64,000 bases of DNA from Pristionchus mayeri (GCA_036245805.1 BTRK01000005.1:13182984-13246983), one strand, 5' to 3'. Shown: positions 14,701 through 26,489, counted from the stretch's first letter. Numbers and translations: made by a program. Notes: generated from the letters alone by a model not told the origin.

Positions 14701-17700
14701 TTTCACATGGTCGTTTTAGAACTCGAACATTAAACAATGGCATGGTCATTTTAGAACTCAGCCATTTTAGAACTCTTGAATCAAAAGGCGTCCGTCCTCG
14801 AAATTTCACATGGTCGTTTTAGAACTCGAACAGTAAACAATGTCATGGTCATTTTAGAACTCGGTCATTTTAGAACTCTTGAACCAAAAGGCGTCCGGCC
14901 TCGAAATTTCACATGGTCGTTTTAGAACTCGAACATTAAACAATGGCATGGTCATTTTAGAACTCAGCCATTTTAGAACTCTTGAATCAAAAGGCGTCCG
15001 TCCTCGAAATTTCACATGGTCGTTTTAGAACTCGAACAGTAAACAATGTCATGGTCATTTTAGAACTCGGTCATTTTAGAACTCTTGAACCAAAAGGCGT
15101 CCGGCCTCGAAATTTCACATGGTCGTTTTAGAACTCGAACATTAAACAATGGCATGGTCATTTTAGAACTCAGCCATTTTAGAACTCTTGAATCAAAAGG
15201 CGTCCGTCTTCGAAATTTCACATGGTCGTTTTAGAACTCGAACAGTAAACAATGGCATGGTCATTTTAGAACTCAGCCATTTTAGAACTCTTGAATCAAA
15301 AGGCGTCCGTCCTCGAAATTTCACATGGTCGTTTTAGAACTCGAACAGTAAACAATGTCATGGTCATTTTAGAACTCGGTCATTTTAGAACTCTTGAACC
15401 AAAAGGCGTCCGGCCTCGAAATTTCACATGGTCGTTTTAGAACTCGAACATTAAACAATGGCATGGTCATTTTAGAACTCAGCCATTTTAGAACTCTTGA
15501 ATCAAAAGGCGTCCGTCTTCGAAATTTCACATGGTCGTTTTAGAACTCGAACAGTAAACAATGTCATGGTCATTTTAGAACTCGGTCATTTTAGAACTCT
15601 TGAACCAAAAGGCGTCCGGCCTCGAAATTTCACATGGTCGTTTTAGAACTCGAACATTAAACAATGGCATGGTCATTTTAGAACTCAGCCATTTTAGAAC
15701 TCTTGAATCAAAAGGCGTCCGTCTTCGAAATTTCACATGGTCGTTTTAGAACTCGAACAGTAAACAATGGCATGGTCATTTTAGAACTCAGCCATTTTAG
15801 AACTCTTGAATCAAAAGGCGTCCGTCCTCGAAATTTCACATGGTCGTTTTAGAACTCGAACAGTAAACAATGTCATGGTCATTTTAGAACTCGGTCATTT
15901 TAGAACTCTTGAACCAAAAGGCGTCCGGCCTCGAAATTTCACATGGTCGTTTTAGAACTCGAACATTAAACAATGGCATGGTCATTTTAGAACTCAGCCA
16001 TTTTAGAACTCTTGAATCAAAAGGCGTCCGTCTTCGAAATTTCACATGGTCGTTTTAGAACTCGAACAGTAAACAATGTCATGGTCATTTTAGAACTCGG
16101 TCATTTTAGAACTCTTGAACCAAAAGGCGTCCGGCCTCGAAATTTCACATGGTCGTTTTAGAACTCGAACATTAAACAATGGCATGGCCATTTTAGAACT
16201 CGGTCATTTTAGAACTCTTGAACCAAAAGGCGTCCGTCCTCGCAATTTCACATGGTCGTTTTAGAACTCGAACAGTAAACAATGTCATGGTCATTTTAGA
16301 ACTGGTCATTTTAGAACTGGTCATTTTAGAACTCGGTCATTTTAGAACTGATCATTTTAGAACTCGGTCATTTTAGAACTCTTGAACCAAAAGGCGTCCG
16401 GCCTCGAAATTTCACATGGTCGTTTTAGAACTCGAACATTAAACAATGGCATGGTCATTTTAGAACTCGGTCATTTTAGAACTCTTGAACCAAAAGGCGT
16501 CCGGCCTCGAAATTTCACATGGTCGTTTTAGAACTCGAACATTAAACAATGGCATGGTCATTTTAGAACTCGGTCATTTTAGAACTCTTGAACCAAAAGG
16601 CGTCCGGCCTCGAAATTTCACATGGTCGTTTTAGAACTCGAACAGTAAACAATGTCATGGTCATTTTAGAACTCGGTCATTTTAGAACTCTTGAACCAAA
16701 AGGCGTCCGGCCTCGAAATTTCACATGGTCGTTTTAGAACTCGAACATTAAACAATGGCATGGTCATTTTAGAACTCAGCCATTTTAGAACTCTTGAATC
16801 AAAAGGCGTCCGTCTTCGAAATTTCACATGGTCGTTTTAGAACTCGAACAGTAAACAATGTCATGGTCATTTTAGAACTCGGTCATTTTAGAACTCTTGA
16901 ACCAAAAGGCGTCCGGCCTCGAAATTTCACATGGTCGTTTTAGAACTCGAACATTAAACAATGGCATGGTCATTTTAGAACTCGGTCATTTTAGAACTCT
17001 TGAACCAAAAGGCGTCCGGCCTCGAAATTTCACATGGTCGTTTTAGAACTCGAACATTAAACAATGACATGGTCATTTTAGAACTCGGTCATTTTAGAAC
17101 TCTTGAATCAAAAGGCGTCCGTCCTCGAAATTTCACATGGTCGTTTTAGAACTCGAACAGTAAACAATGTCATGGTCATTTTAGAACTCTTGAACCAAAA
17201 GGCGTCCGTCCTCGAAATTTCACATGGTCGTTTTAGAACTCGAACAGTAAACAATGTCATGGTCATTTTAGAACTGGTCATTTTAGAACTCGGTCATTTT
17301 AGAACTCTTGAATCAAAAGGCGTCCGTCTTCGAAATTTCACATGGTCGTTTTAGAACTCGAACAGTAAACAATGTCATGGTCATTTTAGAACTCGGTCAT
17401 TTTAGAACTCTTGAACCAAAAGGCGTCCGGCCTCGAAATTTCACATGGTCGTTTTAGAACTCGAACATTAAACAATGGCATGGTCATTTTAGAACTCGGT
17501 CATTTTAGAACTCTTGAACCAAAAGGCGTCCGGCCTCGAAATTTCACATGGTCGTTTTAGAACTCGAACATTAAACAATGACATGGTCATTTTAGAACTC
17601 GGTCATTTTAGAACTCTTGAATCAAAAGGCGTCCGTCCTCGAAATTTCACATGGTCGTTTTAGAACTCGAACAGTAAACAATGTCATGGTCATTTTAGAA

Positions 17701-18601
17701 CTCTTGAACCAAAAGGCGTCCGTCCTCGAAATTTCACATGGTCGTTTTAGAACTCGAACAGTAAACAATGTCATGGTCATTTTAGAACTGGTCATTTTAG
17801 AACTCGGTCATTTTAGAACTCTTGAACCAAAAGGCGTCCGTCCTCGAAATTTCACATGGTCGTTTTAGAACTCGAACAGTAAACAATGGCATGGTCATTT
17901 TAGAACTGGTCATTTTAGAACTGGTCATTTTAGAACTCTTCAACCAAAAGTCGTCTGGACTAGAAAATTCACATGGTCGTTTTAGAACTCGAACAGTAAA
18001 CAATGGCATGGTCATTTTAGCAATTTCTACGCCGGATGCCTTTTGGTTGAAGAGTTCTAAAATGACCGAGTTCTAAAATGACCAGTTCTAAAATGACCGA
18101 GTTCTAAAATGACCGAGTTCTAAAATGACCATGCCATTGTTTAATGTTCGAGTTCTAAAATGACCAGTTCTAAAATGACCATGACATTGTTTACTGTTCG
18201 AGTTCTAAAACTACCATGTGAAATTTCGAAGACGGACGCCTTTTGGTTGAAGAGTTCTAAAATGACCGAGTTCTAAAATGACCAGTTCTAAAATGACCAG
18301 TTCTAAAATAACCATGACATTGTTTACTGTTCGAGTTCTAAAACGACCATGTGAATTTTCTAAGCCGGACGCGTTTTGGTTGAAGAGTTCTAAAATGACC
18401 GAGTTCTAAAATGACCAGTTCTAAAATGACCAGTTCTAAAATGACAATGACATTGTTTACTGTTCGAGTTCTAAAACGACCATGTGAATTTTCTAGGCCA
18501 GACGCCTTTTGGTTCAAGAGTTCTAAAAGGACCGAGTTCTAAAATGACTGAGTTCTAAAATGACCAGTTCTAAAATGAGAGCTCTAAAATGATACACCTT
18601 C
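2710..18601. mobile_element. 15.9-kb fold-back-type element made of tandem subrepeats
   Basis: The body consists of tandem units built on a CATTTTAGAACT core. The common unit is about 103 bp, starting TTGAACCAAAAGG or TTGAATCAAAAGG. A longer form of about 164 bp carries CCTCGCAATTTC and four extra 15-16 bp subunits. The outer ends are inverted copies: GGTGTATCATTTTAGA at 2713 and its complement ending at 18598. GTCACCA lies immediately outside both ends (2703-2709 and 18602-18608). Direction flips near 18020, giving a 15.3-kb left arm and a 0.58-kb right arm. Inverted termini of tandem subrepeats resemble Drosophila FB elements. Open frames inside are read-through of repeats, not genes. Confidence 0.85.
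18019..18601 (-). repeat. short inverted arm of the fold-back body
   Basis: From about 18019 the same subrepeats run in the opposite direction (AGTTCTAAAATGACC instead of GGTCATTTTAGAACT). These units are more diverged from each other than those of the long arm, consistent with recent amplification being confined to the left arm. Confidence 0.9.
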
Positions 18602-19045
18602 GTCACCAGTCGTTACAAGCAATTGTGTCGCATCGGATGGACCAAATCGAGGGTACTTCTGAAGTCGCAAAATATGATTGAGATACAAGTTAATACAAAT
18701 CGTCAATGTAGAATAATATCGATAACAATAAAGATCATTGAGGAATTCTATTAACTATTCTTCACCTCGTCGCTCCTTAGCATGCATACTGCAGTGCGCA
18801 TGGTGTAGTTTAAATTGGAGCACTTGCCCGCAATTACCCGCAGTATATCGGGTTTCTCCAAATGGTAATGTCTTGAAATTTGATCAGAAATGTCTAAAAA
18901 CATTTTTAAGATGCAAATCCAGTGATAAAACCCTTCTCATGCGAAATTTGTAGCTGAAACTAGCGAGGAACTACGCCACGCTAAATGTTGGGAGATTGCG
19001 CTACGCCACTTCCTGAACCTCTCCTAGGAACGGCAAACGCGTTTC

Positions 19046-19112
19046 ACTCAGACGGGAATCGCACCACCAACCTTCGGTTTTCTAATACATTGCTTTAGCC
19101 CCTCGGCTATGA
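19046..19112 (-). repeat. tRNA-like (pol III A/B box) remnant
   Basis: Read on the minus strand, TAGCCGAGGGGCTAAAGC resembles an A box and GGTGCGATTCCC a B box at normal tRNA spacing, but stems do not pair well. It is probably the head of a decayed SINE, within a glycosyltransferase intron. Confidence 0.35.
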
Positions 19113-19626
19113 AAATAGGTCAATATCTATTTTATAAATCATCGTAAATCGAGTTATTAATATTTCAACAAAGAAACACTGCAAAATAATGATTTTTAAG
19201 AAATCGCCATTTTGCGATTTTTTAAACCTATAATTTAAGCTAATTAGCAATTACTTTTGCATTTAATTGTAATAACAATTAATTTTAATTCGTTTCGTAA
19301 TTATTGAAACAAAGAAGCGTTTGCAAAATCAGCGTTTTGATGCAAACGGAAAATATTGACCGGGATCACGTATGCGCGCCGCCGAACCTGACAAAGCCGA
19401 ATGATCACAAGGGTATACCGAAGCGATTAAAGGAGGACTCAAGGCAAAGTTCAACTTTGGACCCTGTCATTACCATGACCTAGCTCCTCTTAACGACTAA
19501 AGGCTCCAAAAAATCACATTAATATTTCTACTCTCATCAGAGCTATGAGTAGTTGGCTGAGTGCCATGGACGCTTGATGGGCCAGGGAAGTGCGCGAATT
19601 CAAATATCTTGAAGTTTTGTCAAAAA

Positions 19627-19695
19627 CCGGTTGGGATCGAACCCGAAACCTTCCGATGACGTGACGGCTGCTCTACCACTGAGCTATCCTACCGA
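19627..19695 (-). repeat. tRNA-derived sequence, probably SINE head
   Basis: On the minus strand, ATAGCTCAGTGGTAGAGC (A box with D arm) and GGGTTCGATCCC (B box) are excellent. A 7-bp acceptor stem can form with one mismatch, but the T stem and anticodon stem pair poorly. This argues for a tRNA-derived repeat rather than a functional tRNA gene. Confidence 0.5.
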
Positions 19696-19699
19696 TGTG

Positions 19700-20795
19700 T
19701 GTACACTTCCTAGCTCGCGCTATGATCTTTCGAGGTTGGAACCTCCCTTCTATCGATGTGTCCACTTTGCCAAGAGCCCTCCTTTAAACGGCTTTTTGAG
19801 AGAAATATATTTTTTAAAACGGTCGGTCTCCACGAGGGAAAGATAATGAACAGCTTGGAAAACACGAATCGAATTTCTATAAAATTTTTAAAAAATGACT
19901 TGGATACGGTAGAGAGTTCAGAAAATGGCCGCTATCCGAACAGACAAAGGGGCAACACTTTTTCGCGATTTCCTCAATATTTTTCAATTAAGCTCTTTTT
20001 TTTGTTAGTCTAATCGTTATTTACCACGTTTGTGCCCCTGTTTCCAAAGTTTCAGCTTCCTACCGCTCTGGGTCGAAAAAGCTTACGGTTTTAGGTAAGT
20101 ATGTAATATCACAATTTTACCCGTTGCAGACAGTTTTCATCAAATAACTTGAAAACGAAGAGTCGTAGCGATTGGAAGCTCTTAGAGGAATTTATAGAGC
20201 TTGATGAGAGCTATCGATTGCATTTTTTGAATGCACAATTCGAAATATGACCAAATAACGAAATCTGTAAAAAAATAACCAGAAAAGTCGAGAATCACAC
20301 ATAGTAAATCGATATTCCAAGGACAGAGATATGAAAAATTGTCAACATAAACACCCCCTAATTTTGTATTGAGATTCCATATAAAGAATAAAAACGATGG
20401 TGTTTTTGGTATACGAAGCCAAAAAATCGATATTCTCATCACGAAATTCAGTTTTTCGCAATTTTCACTATGAAGACGTGATTTGGCCGTTGGTCCTACG
20501 TTGAGGAAGTTGTATATCTCTCGATTTTGAACAAAATGCAAAAACAAGTTCTCTTTACGATCAAAATTGACTTAAAGACTTCTTCTGACCCCCAATGGAC
20601 CAATGGACCATCAACCAAGTTTAATCGAAATCTGAGAAACAAAATGTTTCTAGTAGCCAGCGTTCCTACACTTTTACAGGAGACCCGTGTTAAATTACAA
20701 CTTAGCATATTTGATAGAATATAGTCTACATAAATATTACTTTTTACAAGAACGGAATTATTTTGAGTGAGCCTTTAGCCTTGAGATGGTCTTAC
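19700..20795. other. intronic, non-coding as far as seen
   Basis: This AT-rich stretch lies between two glycosyltransferase exons. A 121-codon minus-strand open frame at 20182-20547 has no recognisable motif and no splice context, and I do not call it. Confidence 0.4.
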
Positions 20796-21073
20796 CTCTT
20801 CTCTGTCGGGTGTTCCTTCCTCCATTCCAACTACTACAGATATTTTCTCGCTGGCTTCATCTTGTGAGGCAATTAACTCGACCGTGTCAATCATTAGCTG
20901 AAGTGGTTCATTGCAGAGGCAAATGCCGACCAAATGACGAATGTTCGCAGTCTCATCGCAGTTTCGTCCCTGAAAATAGTGACAATAGTGATTTGAGGTG
21001 GCGGAGCCTTCTTATTTGATTGAACATGCATAGTGATATATCCTCAGGAAGTGATAATTTTTTTCACATGAGG

Positions 21074-21126
21074 GCTTATTTCATATGACACATTTTGTTT
21101 TAAATTTTTTGTCATATGAAATAAGC
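21074..21126. repeat. perfect 17-bp hairpin
   Basis: GCTTATTTCATATGACA at 21074-21090 is exactly complementary to 21110-21126, with a 19-nt AT-rich loop. It lies in a glycosyltransferase intron. It could be a tiny palindromic element remnant; the stem is too short for a typical microRNA precursor. Confidence 0.6.
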
Positions 21127-21602
21127 AATCCTATGCTTACTTTTATTCGACTTGAACATCATCAGTTAAGTTGATTAATATAATTTTTGCGAATAAAATT
21201 CATAAACGATTAGAAGTCGAATTGCTCACGTTTTTGCGAGTTCGACTTTTCTTGTAGTTCAGCAGCTTATTCGTATATCTCATTGCGTTGATCATTCCTA
21301 CTAACCTGGAATATTAAAAAAAATAATTTGATACAATAACTAAGCTCAGTTTTGCACCATAGACTACTCTATAACTAATGATATGCCTGCCTTTCGGTAT
21401 AATTGTACTCGTCCTGAGAACAGTTCGAACGAACCAGAATAAGTGGAGTGAGGCCTTCACGATGAGAGCAACTTCCAACGACATCGGACCAATGATTGGA
21501 GCTAAAGGAAGCCATAAGGCGGAAGTGAGGATGAAGATGATGAAGAAGGACAGGAGGAGATTCCATCGGATGTATTCGTTGGCAGGTTTCGACGAGCGAT
21601 AA

Positions 21603-22751
21603 CTCAGATTGAAAATGAACGTCGAAGTCATTAGTCACCGATGGCAGGAAGGCATAACGATTGCATACATGCTGGTTGTGCTACGGCCACTTTCGATGTC
21701 GACGCTCGCTTTATCGCTATGGATGGATTCCTGGAAAGTTAACTGAATACACACATTCACAAAAATCACAGCAGCCATTGGTAGGATAAAAACATAACCA
21801 AACCTGATTTATCTGGTTTTCTTTATGGAATGATAATTCGTCCGATATCAGTAGATGAGTTAGTGAAGCTGCTTCCGGCTCCTTTTGGCACATTTCTTAT
21901 GATGATAGGTACAGATCGATATCTGCCAGCTTGCAAACGTCGTCGTGCTCGAGAGGGGAGATTTCTGAATTTTAATGTTTTATGTATAAGCTACAACAAC
22001 AACATGAATAATGGCAACAACAAGTGTACGTCAATAATTTAAATCGGGATCTACTCAATTCTCATAAAACTAATTGAAAAACCAAATGTGTGTTAATGAC
22101 AAATAAATTGTGATTTAGTTTTAACATAACCATGATTTACATGACTCAAAGAAGTGTAAACAATAAGCAAAAATTAAAAGGTAGTTGCGAAGGGATCCAT
22201 TGTTGGACAGCTTAAATATGCAGCGCTGACTAATGTCAGTATCTGCCTTATCTGATGACTGATTGTCGTGCGATCTTAATTTGTGGACTATCAATTATTC
22301 GCAATTTGCTGAAAGCAATTTTAAAAATTCTTAAAAATTTCCATTATAATTGCCTAAAAAAATTCCATTACAATTGCCTCTTAATTTGTACTTTTCAATA
22401 AATTTTGTATCCAAACTGTGTTAGGTTTCATAGCGTTCATTATTGTTTTATTATCCTTCTGTCTCTGATTATATTTTGTACTTTGTGTTCGGATTACATA
22501 TTTTCGCATATCATATGCTTATCGAGATATGTCGTCACAGATTCACGTGAAACAGCACACTGTGAGGATGATGTGACTCAGAAACACGCTCGTTACAAAA
22601 CACAAAAACATATGTTAGGATGAATATTTCGAATCACAGATCTGCTTCGTTTTCAGGGACACGAGATAATCTCTGGGATGATACCCTGCTCTATTTCCGA
22701 TAAAACACGAAGATTGGCGGACTTCTTATCTTCACTCCTTTCGATTTCTTC
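21603..22751. other. intergenic between divergent GT2 and GT14 genes
   Basis: The two glycosyltransferase genes are transcribed away from this stretch, so it should hold both promoters. Open frames at 21830-22042 and 22405-22623 show no supportable product. Confidence 0.4.
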
Positions 22752-25700
22752 ATGGCAGCCTGGTTGGCCATATTTCAGTAAGATATTTATCTTAAATAGT
22801 TGGTATAGTGTACACTTTCAGTTATCTATTTGCTCGTTCATTTCGCAATTTGGAGATCACAATTGTCTTGATCGCACTAGTTCTTCATCTAAAAGAGCCA
22901 AAGGTAAGTTCGACTTCATCTTGAAAAAAAAGTATATTAGCTTGGCCGGAAAGTCTTTGTCACTTTTTCTAAACTTTATTTCTTTGAGGAAACAATAACA
23001 CGAGTTCAAGTATACGAGTCATCATTATTGACAACATATGCCCAATGTTCATTGAATCTATGGACCCCCTCCCTGTAGAACACACCTGAGCGCGAAAAGA
23101 AGAAAAAATAGGAAAATGAAGAAAATTAGAAAAGTCGACTTATTCGAAGCGATGAAACAAAATCCTGACAGTTTTGCAGTGAGGGGTATGCGTGTCATAA
23201 ACATACTTCAGTTGGGTCTCCGAATTCTTCATCGTTGTGTAGGATAGGAAGAGGTGAAACTGTAGAATGACGGAAGTGGATGGTACTAGTGGCAGTCATC
23301 TTTGCCCTACTAGTGCCTGCCTGAAGGGAAGGGGTGGGGAGTTGTTTACTATAAAGGCCCTTCACTGATTGTTATTCACAAGGAACGAGGGAACGCCAAC
23401 GTGCATTTGCGACGAGCAGTGAAAAAACAAAACCAGTGACAAAGACTTTCCGGCCAACCTGATATTTTCAGAACTCAACTCTTGAATTCATTAAACGTCC
23501 TGAAGTTCAACATGTCGACTGTTCTCGAATACTCGACGGGGATGCCAAGTAAGATTAATTATAAAACCAAGGTTGACAATTCTGGACAAAGGACCGAGAC
23601 CGCTACGCCTCTCCAGTGAAATGTCTTGAATTCCCAGAAGAGAGAGGAATAGCGGTCTGGCTCTTGAATTGCCAACCCTTTTAGAAAAGATGTCATTCAA
23701 GATGTATATATGGTATTTGTTCACTTTAGTTACGCCAAGTCTCTCGATCGAGTCAAACTCGTGCCCTCGACGAATCTTAATATGGACTGTTCCGCGATAA
23801 GGAGCAGGTTGTGATTTTCAATCTTTCATGCTGCTTTAAACCTAATAAAACCTAATAATCAGAGTTACTTCTCGTCAGAATCCATCATACCAATTCCCCA
23901 TTTCGTTCGCGAAAATCGTCCATCGAGTACATAATGTTTAATCAGCCATGAAATCATTGTTTCAGGATTACGAATTTATCGAAGAACAACTTGCTGTTAA
24001 TTATGCAGAAGAACACACGTTCTGCTTCAGCATCGATAAAAAGGTGCTCAGTATAGCTCGTAATTGGGGAAATTATAAATGTGTTGAGGCGCCTTTTTCC
24101 TTCCGTCGCCAAATTTCGGCTCTTTCCGTGTGTTTACCGAACGTTTTCCTCTCCGATCAGGAATACGAGTCTGATTCTGCAGGTCATTCAATTAATAGTT
24201 TTGGAAAAAAATATATTATTCATCGTGATTCACTGGTAAACTATGGCTATTTATGAATTGGTAGAGGTGTAGAAAAATTGGGTGATAATTATGTTAGTTC
24301 AAATTACGGACACAAAAAACCACAAGACTTTTGCATCAACCTGAGTTTCACCGTATCGATTAGGAATTAATATAACAGACCATCAACAACTATCAACACT
24401 TATTCAACAAGCCAAAATTGCTTGATAATGAGTTTTCCCTCCCTACGAAAGTATATTTGCGTCCACGTCAAGTGACATTATAGATATCATGGGACAACAA
24501 CGCTAATGTGATGAGGTCAAATGTTGAAACTCTGTAAACTAACGAGCAGTGGCAAAGAGGGCTAGAAGTCTCCACATCGTTCTTGGGGTGAGAGCGCACG
24601 CTCGAAGATAAGAAAAAGTGGCCTGAGATGAAAAAGTCAGACGTCAATGATCCTCCGCATTAAAACCCAATTCTAGACTTGCTCTTATCTAAGAGCACCC
24701 ACTCAAATTGGGCGTTTCCGTTGTGGTTTATTCTTGACCACATCATGTTCTGCAGGTCATTCAATTAATCGTTTTGGATCTATTGTTCATCGTGATTCAC
24801 TGGTAAACTATGGCTATTTTTGAATTGGTAGAGGTGTAGAAAAATTGGGTGAAATAGATACACTGCAGTGTAATGTTTGCTATTTTTTGAGTTGTACTGG
24901 AATTTAGTAAAACAAACACTATGCTATCAGGACATTTCCACAGCCACGCTCTCCTAGACTGCATGAATGTTAGTAGGCAACACAACTGGACTACATCATG
25001 CTTCTGCAGCTTCGAAAAAAATGTCGTTTTCCAGCACATTAAACAATTGGCCTTTTGAGAATCACGACATTATCATCAAGTCGAATTGGGAACTGGCCGA
25101 AATCTTCAAAGCACTGAATGGATCCAATGATGCAGAAATGGCCAAGTTCGATATCTGAGTTCGATCGTAACGTAACAACATAATTTCCGATGCCCACATG
25201 CAGCTTGGGATACTCGATGCGAAATATCGGAAATGAATCTGGGAAAGCTGTAACTGTGTCCTTCCGGAATCAGTGAAGGTTTCTATTAGTACCTTCATAA
25301 AATAAATGCCAAACAATTCAATTGTGAACGTAATTCCTTCAAGTAAGAATAGCTGTCGTCCTACCAAAATGAACACGATAATTTGACAGTAAACGTTTAG
25401 AAGAAAACGCTGAGTGTGCGAGGCAAGATATTCAACTAACGAAAGGATGGACTCAAGTCTCACTCTCTCGAGAAACACCGGACTACATCTCAGATCGACT
25501 CAATGTGACCACGTTCCTTCGAGTACTCAACGAACAGGTGATTGTTGATCTTTTATCTTTTGAAAGGCTGATCAAATTGCAGAAGTACGGAGTGGATGAG
25601 CTGTTCATGCAGTCACTATTGGCGACGAAAGCTCTCGGAATTCCCGGTGCCCAACCTGCCCGATGCTTGTTCGAGAACGACTCGGCAGCACCAACAAACA

Positions 25701-26489
25701 CAATGTATATATCGAGGTCGAATTTTAGCAATTTTAAAGAAAATTACAAGTCAAGTGTAGTGAATACAAAAAGGAAATTCATTGCTGGTGCTGGAACTGC
25801 AATTTGTCAACCCTAAAGACCATTTTTTCCCGAAAAGTCAGTGTTCAAATGTTAGTTTGAGACTTAGAAGTACAGTATCATATGCTGATATGGAGATGTT
25901 GCAGACTCACTCACTGGAAGTGGTGGTCTTCATTCTGCTGTCGTAGCGGAATCTGGCGGAATGAACTCTGTGTGTTCGGCGTTGAAGACGTCAGTCACTT
26001 GGCCGGAGTGCACCAAATCATGGCGAATAAGGTAAATATTGACTCTGATTCAGTATCCAGGCAACACGCTTTTGGTCAACCCGGGACCACTCAGATGCAA
26101 CCCAGGCCCCACAATGAGTCATTTGGATACCAAGGTCCCATCAAGGGCCACCGATGTCACAACAACTGAATGTTACACTTGCAGATGCTGCCAGATGCAG
26201 ATTACGCTGCAATTTCGTGCATTGGTGAGATACTTTTCAATCGGACTCATCGAGGTCTAGAAGATCACCCGCTGGACATGAACATCTACGACAACCTCCC
26301 TGCCGTAAGAGTCAGTCCATAATTGCCGAATCTTTAATGATTCAACAACAGGTACGCCTCAAGAAGTCCAACAACTTCGAAACGTTTCAATGCCACAAGT
26401 TCCCGAAAAGAAAGATAAACGAGCCGACACTTTTCGAAAAACTAAAGTATGTTATTATCAGATTTTGGTACGGAGGCACTCGCTTTTAG
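22752..26489 (+). CDS. GT14 core-2/I-branching-type N-acetylglucosaminyltransferase-like protein
   Basis: Type II Golgi transferase expected to add beta-1,6-GlcNAc (or xylose) branches. Exons: 22752-22777, 22822-22903 (MAAWLAIF then signal anchor LEITIVLIALVLHL), 23472-23548 (VDCSRILDGDA), 23730-23807 (NLNMDCSAIRS), 23873-23936 (FPISFAKIVHR), 23966 to about 24196 (DYEFIEEQLAVNY, LPNVFLSDQEYESDSAGHS), about 24948 onward (HALLDCMN, then ENHDIIIKSNWELAEIF), 25401-25537 (TQVSLSRETPDYI), 25583 onward (KYGVDELFMQSL), 25905-26031 (RNELCVFGVEDVSHLA), 26185-26304 (DYAAISCIGEILFNRTH), 26352 to the stop at 26487-26489. Phases of the first six exons fit exactly. Joins between about 24200 and 25400 are unresolved (an in-frame stop follows KFDI at 25158), so the gene may be damaged there. 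Confidence 0.75.
22937..23462. mobile_element. mariner-type MITE, 526 bp
   Basis: Terminal inverted repeats share GTTGGCCGGAAAGTC (one mismatch at one end), and a TA dinucleotide flanks both sides (22935-22936, 23463-23464). No transposase frame. It sits in the second intron of the GT14 gene, and its right TA is only a few bases from the TATTTTCAG acceptor of the next exon. Confidence 0.85.
24284..25088 (+). repeat. copy 1 of an 0.8-kb duplicated block
   Basis: Nearly identical to 27451-28247, apart from a few substitutions and a small indel near 24989. It contains GT14 intron sequence and parts of two GT14 exons, ending within the exon that encodes IIIKSNWELAEIF. Confidence 0.9.

Larger units (their letters stand above)
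18602..21602 (-). pseudogene. GT2-type membrane glycosyltransferase, 5' half (N-terminal helices to DxD)
   Basis: Exons on the minus strand: about 21602-21435 (two predicted helices, ANEYIRWNLLLSFF onwards), 21305-21230, 20969-20796 (GICLCNEPLQL and VVVGMEEGTPD, the start of the nucleotide-sugar-binding fold), about 18893-18766 (IAGKCSNLNYTMR, a GKCSN motif) and 18658-18602 (TQLLVTTGD). The last exon stops at the first Asp of a D-C-D motif, whose remainder is at 2702 onward beyond the repeat body. The junction between the 20969-20796 and 18893-18766 exons is not fully resolved; an exon may be missing. Further N-terminal coding may lie near 21680-21790. The gene is interrupted and probably non-functional. 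Confidence 0.7.

Noticed and set aside
9937..18076. Several 64-84 codon open frames rich in NQKASVLEISHGRFRTRT
   Set aside because: They are in-frame translations of the 103-bp repeat unit, occur on both strands and start at repeat boundaries; no gene evidence.
2710..18601. CRISPR array interpretation of the direct repeats
   Set aside because: There are no unique spacers; the units are contiguous and variable in length, the DNA is clearly eukaryotic, and the ends are inverted with a target duplication.
19627..19695. Functional tRNA gene
   Set aside because: A and B boxes are good, but the T stem and anticodon stem do not pair; a tRNA-derived repeat is more likely.
20182..20547. 121-codon minus-strand open frame
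   Set aside because: Aromatic/hydrophobic AT-driven composition, no splice context and no motif; it sits in an intron of the decayed glycosyltransferase gene.
25062..25478. 138-codon minus-strand frame with hydrophobic segments
   Set aside because: Antisense to GT14 exons (WELAEIF and TQVSLSRE regions), which have much better support.
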